Positions 13,074 to 26,322 of a stretch of DNA of 64,000 nt are shown one piece after another. Within the stretch, counting starts at the first letter, position 1; the number at the start of each line of letters is the position of its first letter. Origin of the DNA: Spisula solida (lineage: Eukaryota; Mollusca; Bivalvia; Venerida; Mactridae). The notes under the pieces are model-generated. The model was not told the origin of the DNA. It searched no databases and saw nothing but the letters and a program-made list of their open reading frames with translations. The stretch is taken from assembly GCA_947247005.1 (NCBI GenBank), contig OX365955.1:18147322-18211321 (forward strand), given 5' to 3'. Made by a program: the position numbers and the translations under genes.

Positions 13074-14935
13074 GTTTATTTTGACATTGCAGATTATCGC
13101 GTTGGAGATATAGTAGATTACCAAACAACATAATTATAACAACTGATACAATGTCAATGTCACGTATTTATTTTAGTTTCAGATTATGATTTAACCGCTG
13201 CTGTGAAACAATAATGACAACTTATATTGAGCACCCTACATGCCGTAATTTAGGGATGGTAAACACGCCAACCACACGCGTTCAGGGCATGATTATATCT
13301 CTATACAGAACAATTGTATGCGGAGAATGACTCTCTACCTTGATCTCCTTTAGTTAAACATGTCCTGAAATAGCAACATCAACAACAGCAGAGCAAATAA
13401 AACAACAAACTTCTTCAACGAAAGTTAAACATGATTACAATGTATGGATAGAATCACTAAAACTACATTATGGAAACATTGAACAAACGGAATTGTCTAT
13501 AACACCACCAAGGTGAATAATCTGGGATACATAACACCATACCATGAGACGCACCCACATAAACACCAACATAAACACCTTCAGTGACGCAATATAGCAA
13601 CATTATTGTTGTTGCTACCGATGTCCTACAACTGATGTTTTCCTACCAATTAAGACATTGTACAGATACATATATACTAATCGTTAAAATTCATAAATGG
13701 ATTTTGTGTAAAACATGCAAGGTTCATACTGTCGGATATACGTTTTAATAGAAGTCATGTATCCACAGGTAGGAACGTATCATCTGGTGTTCTCGTCTTG
13801 AAATAAAGATGATCTTATCATATCTTATTGACGACAAAAATAGTCAGTTCAATTTCAAAGTCACTTATATAAAAAGGTTCGTCTACCCATTATAACCAAC
13901 CCCTCCCCCCATAAGCACGAGGACTATACGAAAAGTATTTGCAAAGTTGTGTTCTAGTCTTGGTCCCTTCGTCATGGTTAACCCCTTAAAGCCCCTTAAA
14001 CTTCAAGCCATAAATAAACACAAACCCCATACCCTAAACGATGGTCCACAAACCCTATTATTTCCTTGGACGAACGGACCAACGGGAATACAAATGTTTT
14101 CTAAGTGGGCGTAAAATTACCATGCAAAGTGGATGCAAGAAGCAACATTGTATACAGCCTCATCAGTTGTACATGTATATGAACCATACTGTAGAAAATG
14201 AACTGTCACAGCTTCACTGCAAATAATGATGAAGTTTCACGGCAAATTCTCATTAAAATTACGTTTTTAAGATAAAATATATTTTACGAGGTATTTAAAT
14301 CTGCACTGAAGTAAATCTGTCATGGTTTGTGAGTTGTAAATCCTGCAAGTTAGCAAGTAGGCTGAATTATATAATACAGTATAATGCAACTTTGTATCAT
14401 ATGTAGCTACGGTAGGAAAGAGAGTGTGGTAACTGCAACATTGCACTGGAAAAGAGTGCGGTAATAGCACCATTGCATTATAAAAGAGTGCGGTAACTGT
14501 GTGGTTTGTTGCCATCACACCAATCACACACTGAGTTGAACAATGATACAAAATATATAGAGAACTGAAACATTCGGATATCTGAAACAATACAGTTCTG
14601 TGGAAATTAATTCACACAAAAGCATCCTCATAGTTGATGATCTCCAAACACGGTCATCAGTTCCTTAGATACATGGATAAAATCGTTTTGAGTGTCGTAA
14701 ATTTAAAGAGAAAAACAAGAAAACCCGAAACTAAGTCGTAATTGCCATTTCTAAAATAAGAATCGTAATTTATGAATAAACATCGTAATCTTCCTGTTCA
14801 GAGAGAGTTTAGCATGCTAGGCTTGATTAATGCAGTGAAGTTACATTACTGCTGCGTCGTAATTCAAATATAGAGAGACAAACAGTCGAAACAGTGGAGA
14901 AGAATTGAAAATAAATCACAGTACAGTCCAACCTG
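13074..14935. other. Intergenic, no gene seen
   Basis: A 107-codon minus frame at 14267-14590 contains the partly repeated words AAAAGAGTGCGGTAA and TTGCA but no protein family is recognised. No splice-supported exon was identified. Confidence 0.4.
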
Positions 14936-15125
14936 AGTCAAAGACAGCCGGCGAATAAGGACCACTATTACCTGTCTACAAAGACCACAATGAACAAGAA
15001 TCACTGTCCTAAAACCTGTCTACAAAGACCACAATGAACAAGAATCACTATCCTAAAACCTGTCTACAAAGACCACAATAATAAACTTGCCGATAATAGT
15101 AGGGTAACCTGTGAATAGAGACCAC
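14936..15125 (+). repeat. TACAGT-type element with 44-bp internal tandem repeat
   Basis: The segment opens with TACAGTCCAACCTGAGTC. It then carries 2.5 copies of a 44-bp unit starting CCTGTCTACAAAGACCACAA, at 14971, 15015 and 15059. The AGACCAC words resemble those in the 7.1, 8.4 and 22.6 kb repeats, so this is probably another copy of the same family with its own internal expansion. Confidence 0.6.
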
Positions 15126-16294
15126 GTGTCAAGGATTTGAACACTTTCTGTGTTCACATGAGTGGTATTTACGGATAAGTTCATTGTATCTATTTGTTTT
15201 CATTTAAATGTGTGCTAAACAAATATTCTCTTGCGATATTGTTGAACAGATCATCTAAGGTCCTCATTTATTGACCTTGAAGTGATTACATTTGTATTTC
15301 AAACTCATCATTTTCAATTTTGTCATGATAATGTGTGATAAAATCTTCCGCACAGATTTTCCCAGGTTGCTGACGTCATCCTCACACATAATACAGTGGA
15401 TACTAGGTCACTACTGACTCCCGTACCAATACCATAGTTCATGGGTAGTTTCAGTCAAACGAACTTGGATATAACGAATGACTGGATGTAACGAATTCGT
15501 TCATTTCTGTCCTCAATCCTCTACCATTGCATTCAATAACCCGCTTAACTTATGTAATGTGTTGGACAATATGGGGTACCATTCCTTATAACGAATGTCG
15601 TTATCTCAATCGAGCGAAAATTGCTTATAATGAACTTAGAAGTTTGTGCCCAATACAATACGAAGGACCATTAACGAACAATTACAATAACTTTGTAACG
15701 AGTTTAAAAAAAACAAAAAATTAGTAATGTTACATAAAAAGAGTCAAAATGTAGGAGTATGGGTGTCCTTGAAAAACGAATATCACTTCATACATTTAAC
15801 CACACGCATACAAATAATGTGAGACATCATTACGTAAACAAAGGATCCACCTAACCCAATATGAGATGCATGTACACCATGGATATCTTGTCTATAAAAC
15901 TAAGTCTACATGTGTGATACCACTTCACGGTAAAATCCAGTCAATGAGTTTTTTAAAAAGTGCAAAATCATCAATGAGGGGACTAAACGCAAATCTAGGA
16001 CAAGTTATCAGAACACATTGGGTGACATCATAAATACTCGTAATGTCATGTGCTCATTTATACTAATCTACTATAATACTAACCTATTAAAATACAACAT
16101 GGGATTAAACTAAGTTATAATAAATCTTTGACTTATTAATTATTGACTTATTAACCCGATAGTATGAACGATTGACTTATTACGTTAATGTGGTGTAAAA
16201 CTATAATATCTTGATCGATCGTTGCTTTAAAGGCAGTTCATAGTTTGATTAACGTGTTTGCTTTAAACTTAAAGGGACTGGTTTGTTCAGTGAC
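15126..16294. other. Intergenic; ATAACGAA-rich repeat at about 15465-15690
   Basis: Words such as ATAACGAATG and TAACGAATTCG recur in both orientations between 15465 and 15690, and again near 17440-17490. They resemble the internal ends of pogo-like elements (compare 23738). No gene is seen. Confidence 0.4.
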
Positions 16295-16714
16295 GTCTGT
16301 CTGTAGACTCATCAACTGAGGTCATATGAGCTGAGCTAATGCACCAGTCAATTGAAACCACGGCCCTCAACCCATGGTAAAATCCCTGTCCCCGGGTCAT
16401 ACAGATGGTATAGCAAGCGTGAAGCAAGGGAGACATATCAGTACCATTTTAACGACTTCGATATGTCTGTCTGTAGACTCATCAACTGAGGTCATATGAG
16501 CTGAGCTAATGCACCAGTCAATTGAAACCACGGCCCTCAACCCATGGTAAAATCCCTGTTCCCGGGTCATACAGATGGTATAGCAAGCGTGAAGCAAGGG
16601 AGACATATCAGTACCATTTTAACGACTTCGATATGTCGCGTCATGGGATCGAGCCCGATTATCGTGACCTATTGTACTGGAAGCGGACGCTCTACCACTA
16701 GGCTATCGAGGCAG
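16295..16714 (-). mobile_element. tRNA-headed SINE with tandemly duplicated 170-bp body
   Basis: On the minus strand a tRNA-like head occupies about 16714-16637: box A TAGCCTAGTGGTAGAGCGTC and box B GGGCTCGATCCC. Directly after it lie two head-to-tail copies of a 170-bp unit (16634-16465 and 16464-16295). I found only one difference between them (C/T in CTGTCCCCGGG versus CTGTTCCCGGG). Near identity implies a very recent duplication. Whether the 170-bp unit is truly the SINE body or a neighbour is inferred from its direct adjacency. Confidence 0.6.
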
Positions 16715-18190
16715 GTCTTTTATCAAAATTCTTTATTTACACGGTGTTGACAGACGTGTGCACTTTATTGCATGGAATCCAACAGTTCAGATAAAAAAAC
16801 ACATCCACGTATACGACATAGAGTCAGAAATAAATCTTTACTGTATACGTATAGCGTTTAGCAAATAACAAATTCACGCTAAATCACATAAGATAGCGAG
16901 GAGTCATAAAAAGACGAAATTTGGACACTTGATCTACGTTTTATTGCCCTAATTTTGGTGTCGCGTTGTTACGTCTTTCCAGTGATTGTCAAAATTAACA
17001 TCTTGCACAAACCATGGCCTTTTTCATGTTTCTGTTTTTTCATCAGCAATTATGTATTTATGCAAGGACCTGACAGTGACTGACATACTTGCTACATGGT
17101 AGGGTCACCGTACTCTAAGGTTCGTTGATATAGAAATACAGTCAGACTTGTCCGTGACAGACATATACAAGAAAAGCAAAGGACGCTTTTTAGAATTAAA
17201 AAGTGAAACACATTATTTTAGTTCGGTGTTTCATCTCTTGAAAAGACAACACATAGTCAAAGTAATGCGATATACAGTGGTTTAGTAACAGATATAAGTG
17301 TGATCTCCTTTTAGGGATATGTTATAACTAGGAAAATATTATATGTATGTCTTTGAATATAACGATTTCGGAAAAAGAGAATCTCTGCTTATAGCTCCCA
17401 AGGTTAACTATTCCAATAAGTAAGCTTTGATGACATGCTGTATAACGAATATCGTAATATCAATAGAACGAATAATCATTATAACGAACTGAAATGTCTG
17501 GCATTTTAGACTTCTTTATAACCCAGTTATTGCGCGAAAGACAGACCGACCGACAATTATGAACATATACATGCGGCATGTGAAAATGAAAAATCCTACA
17601 TTTTTCATGAAGAAAAAAAAATATCTAATTCAATTTAAAACTCTCTGGAGGTTACTTTTAAATAGCGTGTACAACTGAGCGCGATGATTTTCAAGTTTAA
17701 AGTACGGATGTATACACGAGGAGTGTTCAATAAGCACACAAAAATGTCAACTGATTTCTACAATTTTGTGAAGATAAGACGAGTGTTTTTCGGGTATTTT
17801 TAAACACCCCTCGAATATTATTAAATTTGTATTTTCTTTAATTTATGGAGTAGGGCAAATAAGGAACATTTTTTCATCTTATTTTTGTTTAGAATTTTGT
17901 ATATTCATATTTACTGCATGCAGAGCTATACAACAAATCGCCACATGACAGTTGGTTCAAGTCAAGATTAATTTTAAGTCGATCTGATATATCTTATATC
18001 AATGTGACATTACATTATACATGTACATGTATGTATATATACGAGATCAAAGAAGATACGCTTTGAAGAAAATCGTATCGTGATACTGCAGCCTGAATGC
18101 ACACAAGTTATCAATTAAGAGGTCAAAGTAACAAAAATCTTAACTTCGATGACACGCAGATTTCTTTTGTACTTGGTCTCGCTACCAGGT
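16715..18190. other. Intergenic, no gene seen
   Basis: AT-rich sequence with ATAACGAA-type words near 17440-17490 and short ACATGTACATGTATGTATATA runs near 18020. No gene or structured RNA is recognised. Confidence 0.4.
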
Positions 18191-18199
18191 CACCCAATT

Positions 18200-18645
18200 A
18201 CCATAACGGACTATTTTTTGCTTCTAGGTCACGGAAGTTACCGACACGGACTACATTCAGCTTCCAGGTCACGGAAGTTACCGGCATGGACTACATTCAT
18301 CTTCCATGTCACGGAGGTTACCGACACGGACTACATTCAGCTTCCATGTCACGGAGGTTACCGACACGGACTACATTCAGCTTCCAGGTCACGGAAGTTA
18401 CCGACACGGACTACATTCAGCTTCCAGGTCACGGAGGTTAACGACACGGACTACATTCAGCTTCCAGGCCACGGAGGTTACCGTCACGGACTACTTTCAG
18501 CTTCCAGGTCACGGAGATTACCGACACGGACTACATTCAGCTTCCAGGTCGCGGAGGTTAACGACACGGACTACTTTCAGCTTCCAGGTTACGGAGGTTA
18601 CCGACACGGACTACTTTCAGCTTCTAGGTCACGTAAATTACCAGC
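18200..18645 (+). repeat. 40-bp minisatellite, about 11 copies
   Basis: The unit is about CTTCCAGGTCACGGAAGTTA followed by CCGACACGGACTACATTCAG, repeated with single-base variants from 18200 to 18645. Since 40 is not divisible by 3, all three plus frames cycle through the same peptide text and stay open for 110-170 codons. This explains the overlapping open frames without a gene. Confidence 0.93.
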
Positions 18646-19902
18646 AAGGAGGTTTCCAATTAGGTAATTATACGTAACAAAAACAGATATCCAACATTAA
18701 CTGACAAGAAAAAACATGAAGACAATACAAAGCTGTGTCCAGGAAACTACTCCAAGTGATGTTTGGCCTACGCACGATGAACCCGTGCCAAAATGTCATA
18801 GGTTAATATCGTTACACGGTCTTGTACACGTTTTATTCTTGTCCTGACAAGTGTAGTGGGGTCTAGATGCGTTCTTATCGCAATATTCGTCCGTAATTAT
18901 TGTCTTAATTAATTCTAAAGATGTAACTTTACGACGCCTCTATCCATCAGATGACACCACGGTAATATATCATTCAAATTGTCAAATGCTGTTATGTTTT
19001 TCAATTGTTAAGTTGCTGAACTATAGGGCTGTATATGTGTTCACAATTTATGTGCTTTAATGATATATGAGTTTATACCAAGCTTAGAAAACTATGAAAA
19101 AGTCCTACAATAGAAACCAAACTTAAGCGGAGTGGAACGAAAGAGTCTACAACGAAACGGAACTGTTGATTACTTAAAACGTGTATCATTAATTTTATCA
19201 ACATAACAGTCGATCGAAATAAATATGTCGTATAACTTGTCTTATGCACCTGTGAAATTGCATGTTTTCATGTTTGCAATATAAAAATGTTTTGTTGTGA
19301 AACAAATATTGAGTCCGAATTTCAACTCAAATCTATGTGAAAATATTTGAGTTGAGCTTGAGATCATTAGTATTCGAGATTGAGATGCCTCGCGAGATCA
19401 GGAACGATGTTCCAGATCAACCCAAATCCTTGCTCAAATTCTAGTTTCAAAAGAATATTTCAATGTTTCGGAATTTCCCACAACAATTGATAGATTGATA
19501 AGCAGAATAATAATCCCCGATAAATAAAGATGACTTAATTGTTGCACTGTTAATGAGCAGACCACGTGTCATGCTCAAGTTGAGTTGCGCATGAAAAGAG
19601 TTTCAGAATTTGGGACCAGGACCTGTTTAAAACAACAGAAAACTGCCGATGATCAGCCAGTTTACGTACCGACAGTAGCATGAAACATAATGCAAGTGTG
19701 ATGAGGAATAAATTATCTTAAATTACAAGTTAACTTGTACTTCCTTGACAGGCGTTCTGACATCATTATCATAATGAATGCATCAGTGTTACTCATTTTC
19801 TGTTTCATTTTACGCTGTACCTGTCATACGAAACGTCTAGACCACGTAAATTATACGTGAAATGTCTTGCAGCATCTGAGCGAATTTTTTTGTGATATGA
19901 AG
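18646..19902. other. Intergenic, no gene seen
   Basis: No domain-bearing open frame, RNA or strong repeat was recognised by eye. Confidence 0.4.
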
Positions 19903-19976
19903 CCGCGGCTGAGATCCACTGGTTAATGCGCTGGATTTGTAACCCGACGATCCGGGATCGAATCCCGATCTCGCCA
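19903..19976 (+). repeat. tRNA-like sequence (tRNA relic or SINE head)
   Basis: The best tRNA-like stretch of the window. It has GGCTGAG near the 5' side and CTCGCCA at the 3' side (pairing only with a bulge), a D-arm-like CACTGGTTAATGCGCT, TTTGTAA in the anticodon-loop position (TGT would read threonine codon ACA), and a T-arm-like CGGGATCGAATCCCG. Stem mismatches argue for a pseudogene or SINE head. A tRNA covariance-model score would decide. Confidence 0.5.
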
Positions 19977-22117
19977 GATCATACACTGTTAATATTTGTC
20001 AACAATATTGATATTCCTCCACATGTGGAGAAGTTACTGGTTCCTGGTGGAAGAGTTAGTTAGTAGAACATATATATATAGTACAATTGAACTGGTTATA
20101 TAAGACAGTCCAGAAATGTTGGTTAAGTCAATCAGCTGTCGTATAAAACTGAACATTTTTTTAGAAATTACGTTATACCCGAACATACGAACATAGCTGT
20201 AGAACATGTTGATGAACAGTGTTTAAATCATATGTCTGGGACTAATGAAGATAATGCTCATTGGATCGGTTAAAAGAGCCCATCGTCAGAACGATTTTGT
20301 ATTACAGTGCGATAATTCTATTTGACCCATGTCGGTAACCGTTTATGATGAGTTAGGCATTTCGAAAACATCTTTTACTGATGAAGATTGTATGTAGGAC
20401 TCCCAAATGTACAATGGTAATACTTAGTATTCAATTCACCAGTCTGAGCCATCGAATGCATTTCTATGCCAACAAAAGTAAATCATACAAGCTAAATACT
20501 GGGTATAATTATAGAAACCCTGTCTAGTATTTTCCAACAATAATTCGATTAGAACCAAAACAACTGACCATCCTTACTGGCGGCGTGGTTTTGATCTTAC
20601 GAATCAGTTACAAAACCTCCCCCAGCTGACGGATCTGGCACAGTTTCTATTTGTTTAAGTAAATCCTGACGGCTCAATTTACATTTCTTAATTACTAGTA
20701 TTTTCTTTTTTTTTCTTACTACATGAACTAGATCAAGAAAGATATTTTCTCCCATAATATCGCGACCGAACTGTACTTTGGGTAGAGGAGGAAATATTAT
20801 TACATAAAGTTTACGGCATTATTGTAGTAGATCTTATATCCCTAGTCGTTGTGTCTGTGATATTCGCTAGTTATCAGATAGAAACACAACTCGTTGACAC
20901 CGGTTCAACTTAACCTTCCACCTCAAACCAACAATACCAATTTCAATATTGCGTTTTGTTTGATGGTTTTTAACGATAGTTATATACTCCGGTAATGAAT
21001 ACACACGCATCCCGGTGCAATGTGATGTCATTTGTCTACCATGTCATATCTACGTCAGTATGATTTGTTCGCAACCGGTAAGGGGTAGAAGTATTCAGTA
21101 TTCCATTGATTTGAATTAGACCTAAATACGGTAGTCAAAAGTGGTCGTTGTTGACTATGATCGGATATAGGCTAATAATAAAATACATTGCGTAAGTTGG
21201 TCAGCGGTAATCTAAAATATATAAACAGCGTTTGCAACCCTTTAATGTTTGATAAAGGATCACTTACCATTATGATCTCTATTATTCTGTGATATATATT
21301 CAAAGAATCTAGGTAACAGACGCTCAGGTTCACACGACAGTATGGCCTTTTCACGCTTAATAGTACAAGAGGCGTCTGATTCCCTTCCTACTGAAATTCT
21401 GTCTGAGACGATATTAGATTATCCCACAATAAAGTAGTCATGGTTCGTTTAAAATGCATGCTGTTGTGTCTACGGTATAAAAATGTAAAACAACGGCAAA
21501 TCGTTTTTCCGTAACATTCAAATTACTATGACCTTTCCTCACTATAAAATTTCCCATTGAACAAGCTAAACAATATTAAACATTTAAAAAAGCATAGTTT
21601 CCATTGTAGTGAAATAAGTTAATCCGCAAACATCAAAGAGAATATTAAAATTCTTGTTTTTAATTCGTGAAGTAGAAACTATTTTAATCCGCACCTGTGT
21701 CCTAAAGAACACCAGAGCAAAACCTGACCGGGTCATACACTAACCGAAATATTAGTTTTACAGGATTGTAATTCAATTGTGAAGTTGACTATTATCCTAT
21801 TATCCCAAGTCGTCTTGCGTATTTAAGAGCTTTACTATGGAGCGACGTTTTCCCGTATAATACATCTTAATATTCCATGAATGTGCCTAAACAGGAAACG
21901 ATGTCTGGACTTCCTCATGGCAATAACACTAAACCTCATGTAACAATATTAGTGTAGTAACAAAGGTCTCTATGACGGACATAACATACCAATATACATG
22001 ATTGTACGAGTATACGCATGTATATACCAAAGTCAACCCGTCGTTATTGGTCGTTCCATAGTCTAAACGCAAGACCTAAATCTTTCCTTCTGCAGTCTTA
22101 TACGGTTTATTAGTCCG
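19977..22117. other. Intergenic, no gene seen
   Basis: AT-rich sequence without recognisable genes. A short ATATATATA run lies near 20070. Confidence 0.4.
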
Positions 22118-22400
22118 CTACCGGTTTTGACCGGAGGGGACTATAGGTTTGCCCTCCGTCTGTCTTTCCGTCAGTCAAAAAATCTGAATCCTGACATTGC
22201 TCAAACAGTTTCCAAGCTATGTTTATGAAACTTGGTATGTGGATAAAGGGCAATAATTTGATAATTCTGAAAAAATTGTGGTTGCCATGACAACAGAAAC
22301 ATTGAGAATTTTAAGGGTCAAACCGGTATTGCTTGAAATTCTTAGTGACTTGTTCTTCAAGGAGTTTGAATGAAAACCTCAATGATAACGCTTAAAATAA
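22118..22400 (+). repeat. Dispersed-repeat-like block
   Basis: This block, with GGAGGGGACTATAGGTTTG, CTGTCTTTCCGTCAGTC and TATGAAACTTGGTATGTGG, resembles from memory a common interspersed repeat of molluscan genomes. I could not verify it by search. It is non-coding here. Confidence 0.45.
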
Positions 22401-22556
22401 AATATCGTGGTAAAGTTCCCGTCTTCTGTAACTAAAGTGAAACACGTTGTATATTCAAGGAAATCGTCAATTAAAAGCATTCTGGAAAACAGTGGTCATT
22501 ATCCATTTTTTATCTCCCATCAATTATAAAAAAGTTGTACCAACCCATACATATAT

Positions 22557-22750
22557 TTACAGTAAAACCTCACCTACAGGCCACCTTAATAATAAGACAA
22601 CCTCAATATCAAGACCACCTACAATTAAGACCACAGCTTTCAGGTCCATTTTTCACTGGTTTGATCATTACTTAATCTCAATATTAAGACCAACTCATTA
22701 CTGATACCAGTTTAAATAGACTACAAGGATGGTCTTATTATTGTGGCTTT
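22557..22750 (+). repeat. TACAGTAAAACCTC-type repeat with AAGACCAC words
   Basis: It opens with TACAGTAAAACCTCACC and carries repeated AAGACCACCT / AAGACCACAG / AAGACCAACT words, the same vocabulary as the copies at 7.1, 8.4 and 14.9 kb. It is probably a decayed non-autonomous TA-flanked DNA element. Confidence 0.5.
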
Positions 22751-25700
22751 ATATACGTCACATGTGTTAGAACATGTACCATCAGTTCATTGCCTTGATG
22801 GATTAAATCATCTCTTATAAGTTTCTGTTATTTCACGACATATCAGTTGATATTTATTTTTGCCTTGATTATAAACACTGCAAAACATTTTAAGACAGAT
22901 TCCCTATCCACATTCATTTGTTATTTTAGTTCTATCGTGTAGAGATCGAGTACCATCTGAGACAAGGGACCACTGACATATCAGACCGCATCAGACCTCA
23001 GTATAACATACGTCACGTTACATGACTTGTGTTTATCATAGTACACATGACGATTGTCTCTGTAGTTCACAGAATGTTTATTATAAGTATAAATAAACAC
23101 TAATCCTTAAACAAGAAGATATGCATCTTAACTGCGCAAGATTGGAGATGTGGTCTTAATTCCGCCAGAATGGAGACGTGGTCTTAACTCCATCAGAACA
23201 GAAACATGATCTTAACTCCATCAGAATGGAGACATGATCTCAACTCTGTCAACATGAGCCATAATGATGGTAGAGCCATATGCACACCTCATGCTTTAAG
23301 ATTATTTGTTCGAATCCGGATAGGACCACAAGCGCAGTCACAAACTTCACAGACTATATAATCCCGAGTAGTCCATACCCTGGTCATAGAGTGTGATTTT
23401 ATCATAAGTTGTAAATTTATATCACAATCTATATATATATATATATATATATGTGTGTTAAGGTATAAATAAAATGCTAATCTCAACTATACGTCCTTGT
23501 ACAATGAGAGCTGTCTTCATGATAAATCATGATGTTTGCATGTCGGAAGTAATGTTTCAAAACTGTATAAGTCAGCAGAATTTCATATTCTAACATATTC
23601 TAACAGTAATTTAAACATGAAATTAAAAATTCAAATAATTAACATAAAAGCTATCTTTCTCATACATTTATTATAAGGACGTTATCGTTATAGTAAACGA
23701 TTATGTGAATTTAAACAATATACAATATAATACAATTACAGTAAAACCTCGTTATCTCGAGGAGTGATCGGGAAAGGTGAAATGCTCGAGATAAACAGAG
23801 TGCTCGTAATAACCGTAGAAGTCTGGCTACCCGACTAGATAATATATTTTTTCAATCAATAATCATAATTTCGTTTTCAATTTTAGCTAGATTTTATTTT
23901 TGGATTGATTCCTATGTTTGAGGGTGCAAAGGGAATTAATTTCATGAAAAATGAGTAGACTGAAGAGTTGTCTCCTTTAATTAAACATAGGGTATGTATA
24001 GACAGACTATAACCGAACGGAAGTGTCATTGTATGGATGATAATAACAAAAGTTATCTCAATGTCTGCTACTGGTGTCCTTAGTTAAAACATTAAAACAT
24101 ACATATACATGCATAATGGTTTGATACATTGATTTAAGATCTTTTAATGTACGATCGAAATTACGTGTTCGTAAATCAGAATTTGTTTAAATTGCAACTT
24201 TCGTATGAAAAACATTTTTTTATATTATTCGTAAACATTGAATATAAATCGTAAAATTGGTCGTAAAGTTGGTCGTAACTTTGGTCGTAAATGTGTGGAT
24301 AATGATAACATGATTTAAACATGATGTAGAGTACCATGCTACCCGGGGTGCAATGAGTGAATACAACTTACCGTGATATAAGCCACTACCCTAGTTCTAT
24401 TTAACACAAGAAATAAAATAAAATGGAAATTCGAGAAATCAATTAAATATATTTTAACCACAATTTAATTGACTTTGTCAAAGTTTACCTTTCGGATCAT
24501 CAAGATAATGAACGTAATATGTCGTGTCAATGTATTCAGTTCATGTTGCTATCAGATAGGGGGTGATAAGGTTACTGAACATTAATTGATATGCTATCTT
24601 ATACGTCAGATAAACCAGGGTGTTAATTATGAAAAATGTTCATCTTGATTGACAGTTTTAATGCCTTCTGATTTAACACGTACACTGTTAGTGATATGGG
24701 GTCGTCCCTGCTATGCATCTTGCATACTGCTTGTATAAAAACATCTTGACACACACTGAGCATGTATCATGGCATATAAGCATGGGGTAAAACCAGTTTT
24801 TAACTATTTTCTTTTGTCCTTATAATTCATTATCTACCGGTACTTACAACATACAAAGTCTCATCATGTGTGTAAGTGGGTGGGGGGGGGGGGGGGGGGG
24901 GCACAACCCGCACACCACGGACCTGTCAGATGACTGTCTTAAACTGCACTAGTCGAGAAAACGAATATTTGGAAACTATATACATAGCCACGTTACCTGT
25001 AAGATGGAATGTGCGTCTGTTATTGGTGAATGGTTGTTACAGAGAGATTTATATTGATACCATTGTTGAAAGTGGTTGTTGATATGGAGATGGTCGCGTT
25101 GTAGAGGTTGTAGCATATATAGATTGTATTATTGAAACTTGAACCAAATGCCATACTTTCAATCCTTTTAATATGTGCTAAATATTTAGGCCATTTACAG
25201 AAAATCTAGGACAAGTTTCCTGCTATAAATCGTGAATTTGAGAGTAGAAGATATAACATACAGTATGTGTTTATCAATGCACGAAAATGTTGCGTATTGA
25301 TTACGAAAATGATTTACCAATATACTGACTGACAGTCATTCACAAAATTTAAAGTATATATTATTAAAAAAACTTATGCAATCTACATAGTCAATATTCG
25401 TCTAATCATACGTACTTGAACTCAACAGTTTATACAGTCGAACAAGGATACTTTGACCACCTGAGTATTTGAATACCCGACATCTTCCGAAATATAAGAA
25501 TATCCGGTATCATCCGAACTATATTGTAATACCCGGCATGATCCGAATTAAACACTGAGTCCGATCGCTTTCCTTAGTATAAAAAGAGCGGGTAATACTA
25601 AATACACTTCTGTAGCACATTGTGAAAGGCGTATGTAATATTTAACGATCTATCTTAACTATAATAATGATTGTACATTCAACATACATTTGTACCTACT

Positions 25701-26322
25701 TTTTCAAAACGTACGTCACGATACATACCAACCTATATATACGCAATAAGTTACGAAATATTTGAACATTTTTTATCAATATAGACCCCTGCTCTGCATA
25801 TATGATAAATATATGCTTACAACGAATTTGACAGTCACGATATTTTATATTAGGAGTCGTAAAAGAATAAGACCCAGATATTTACCCCCTGACTCCCTCA
25901 AGCAAGTAACCAGATTTGTTCTTTTACGCGTGTTAATCTTAACGTCTCAATTCTGACATCTTCTTCGATAATTTTTATTTACACCTAAGAACCCCTTTAT
26001 TTACAGCATCTGGAATGTATTTTAAGGTATATCCCCTGATATAAACCAGACATCTGGCCCCTAGAACGCAGAACACACACTCGTAACTAACCTAAACGAA
26101 ACAAGTATTCTGGAAATTATGGCAATATACGATACTCGTACACAATGGTTAACAATAACAGAGGCATCGCTTTCACTATTTAACCATTATTCCTATATAC
26201 ATTGTCCATATTATTTCAACACGAAGTTACTTTGATTAATTCAACTTTAATTCTAAGTACAGATTTTCAGGTTGAAAGTAGAATGTAATTATATATGAAT
26301 TTCGTTTCTGTCGATGTTTAAG
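22751..26322. other. Intergenic with simple repeats and a pogo-like end
   Basis: It contains a SINE-like tRNA head at about 23252-23325 (box B TTGTTCGAATCCG). Near 23100-23250 are three degenerate GTCTTAAYTCC-TCAGAA-GGAGAC units. There is an (AT)n run near 23428-23451. TACAGTAAAACCTCGTTATC at about 23739 looks like a pogo/Tigger-type inverted-repeat end. GGTCGTAAA repeats lie near 24258-24290 and a G20 homopolymer at 24882-24901. No gene is seen. Confidence 0.45.

Noticed and set aside
18097..18677. Three overlapping frames of 114-172 codons
   Set aside because: They read a 40-bp minisatellite in three phases. No protein family is recognised.
19903..19976. Functional tRNA-Thr gene
   Set aside because: The acceptor and anticodon stems have mismatches or bulges; it is kept as a tRNA-like repeat only.
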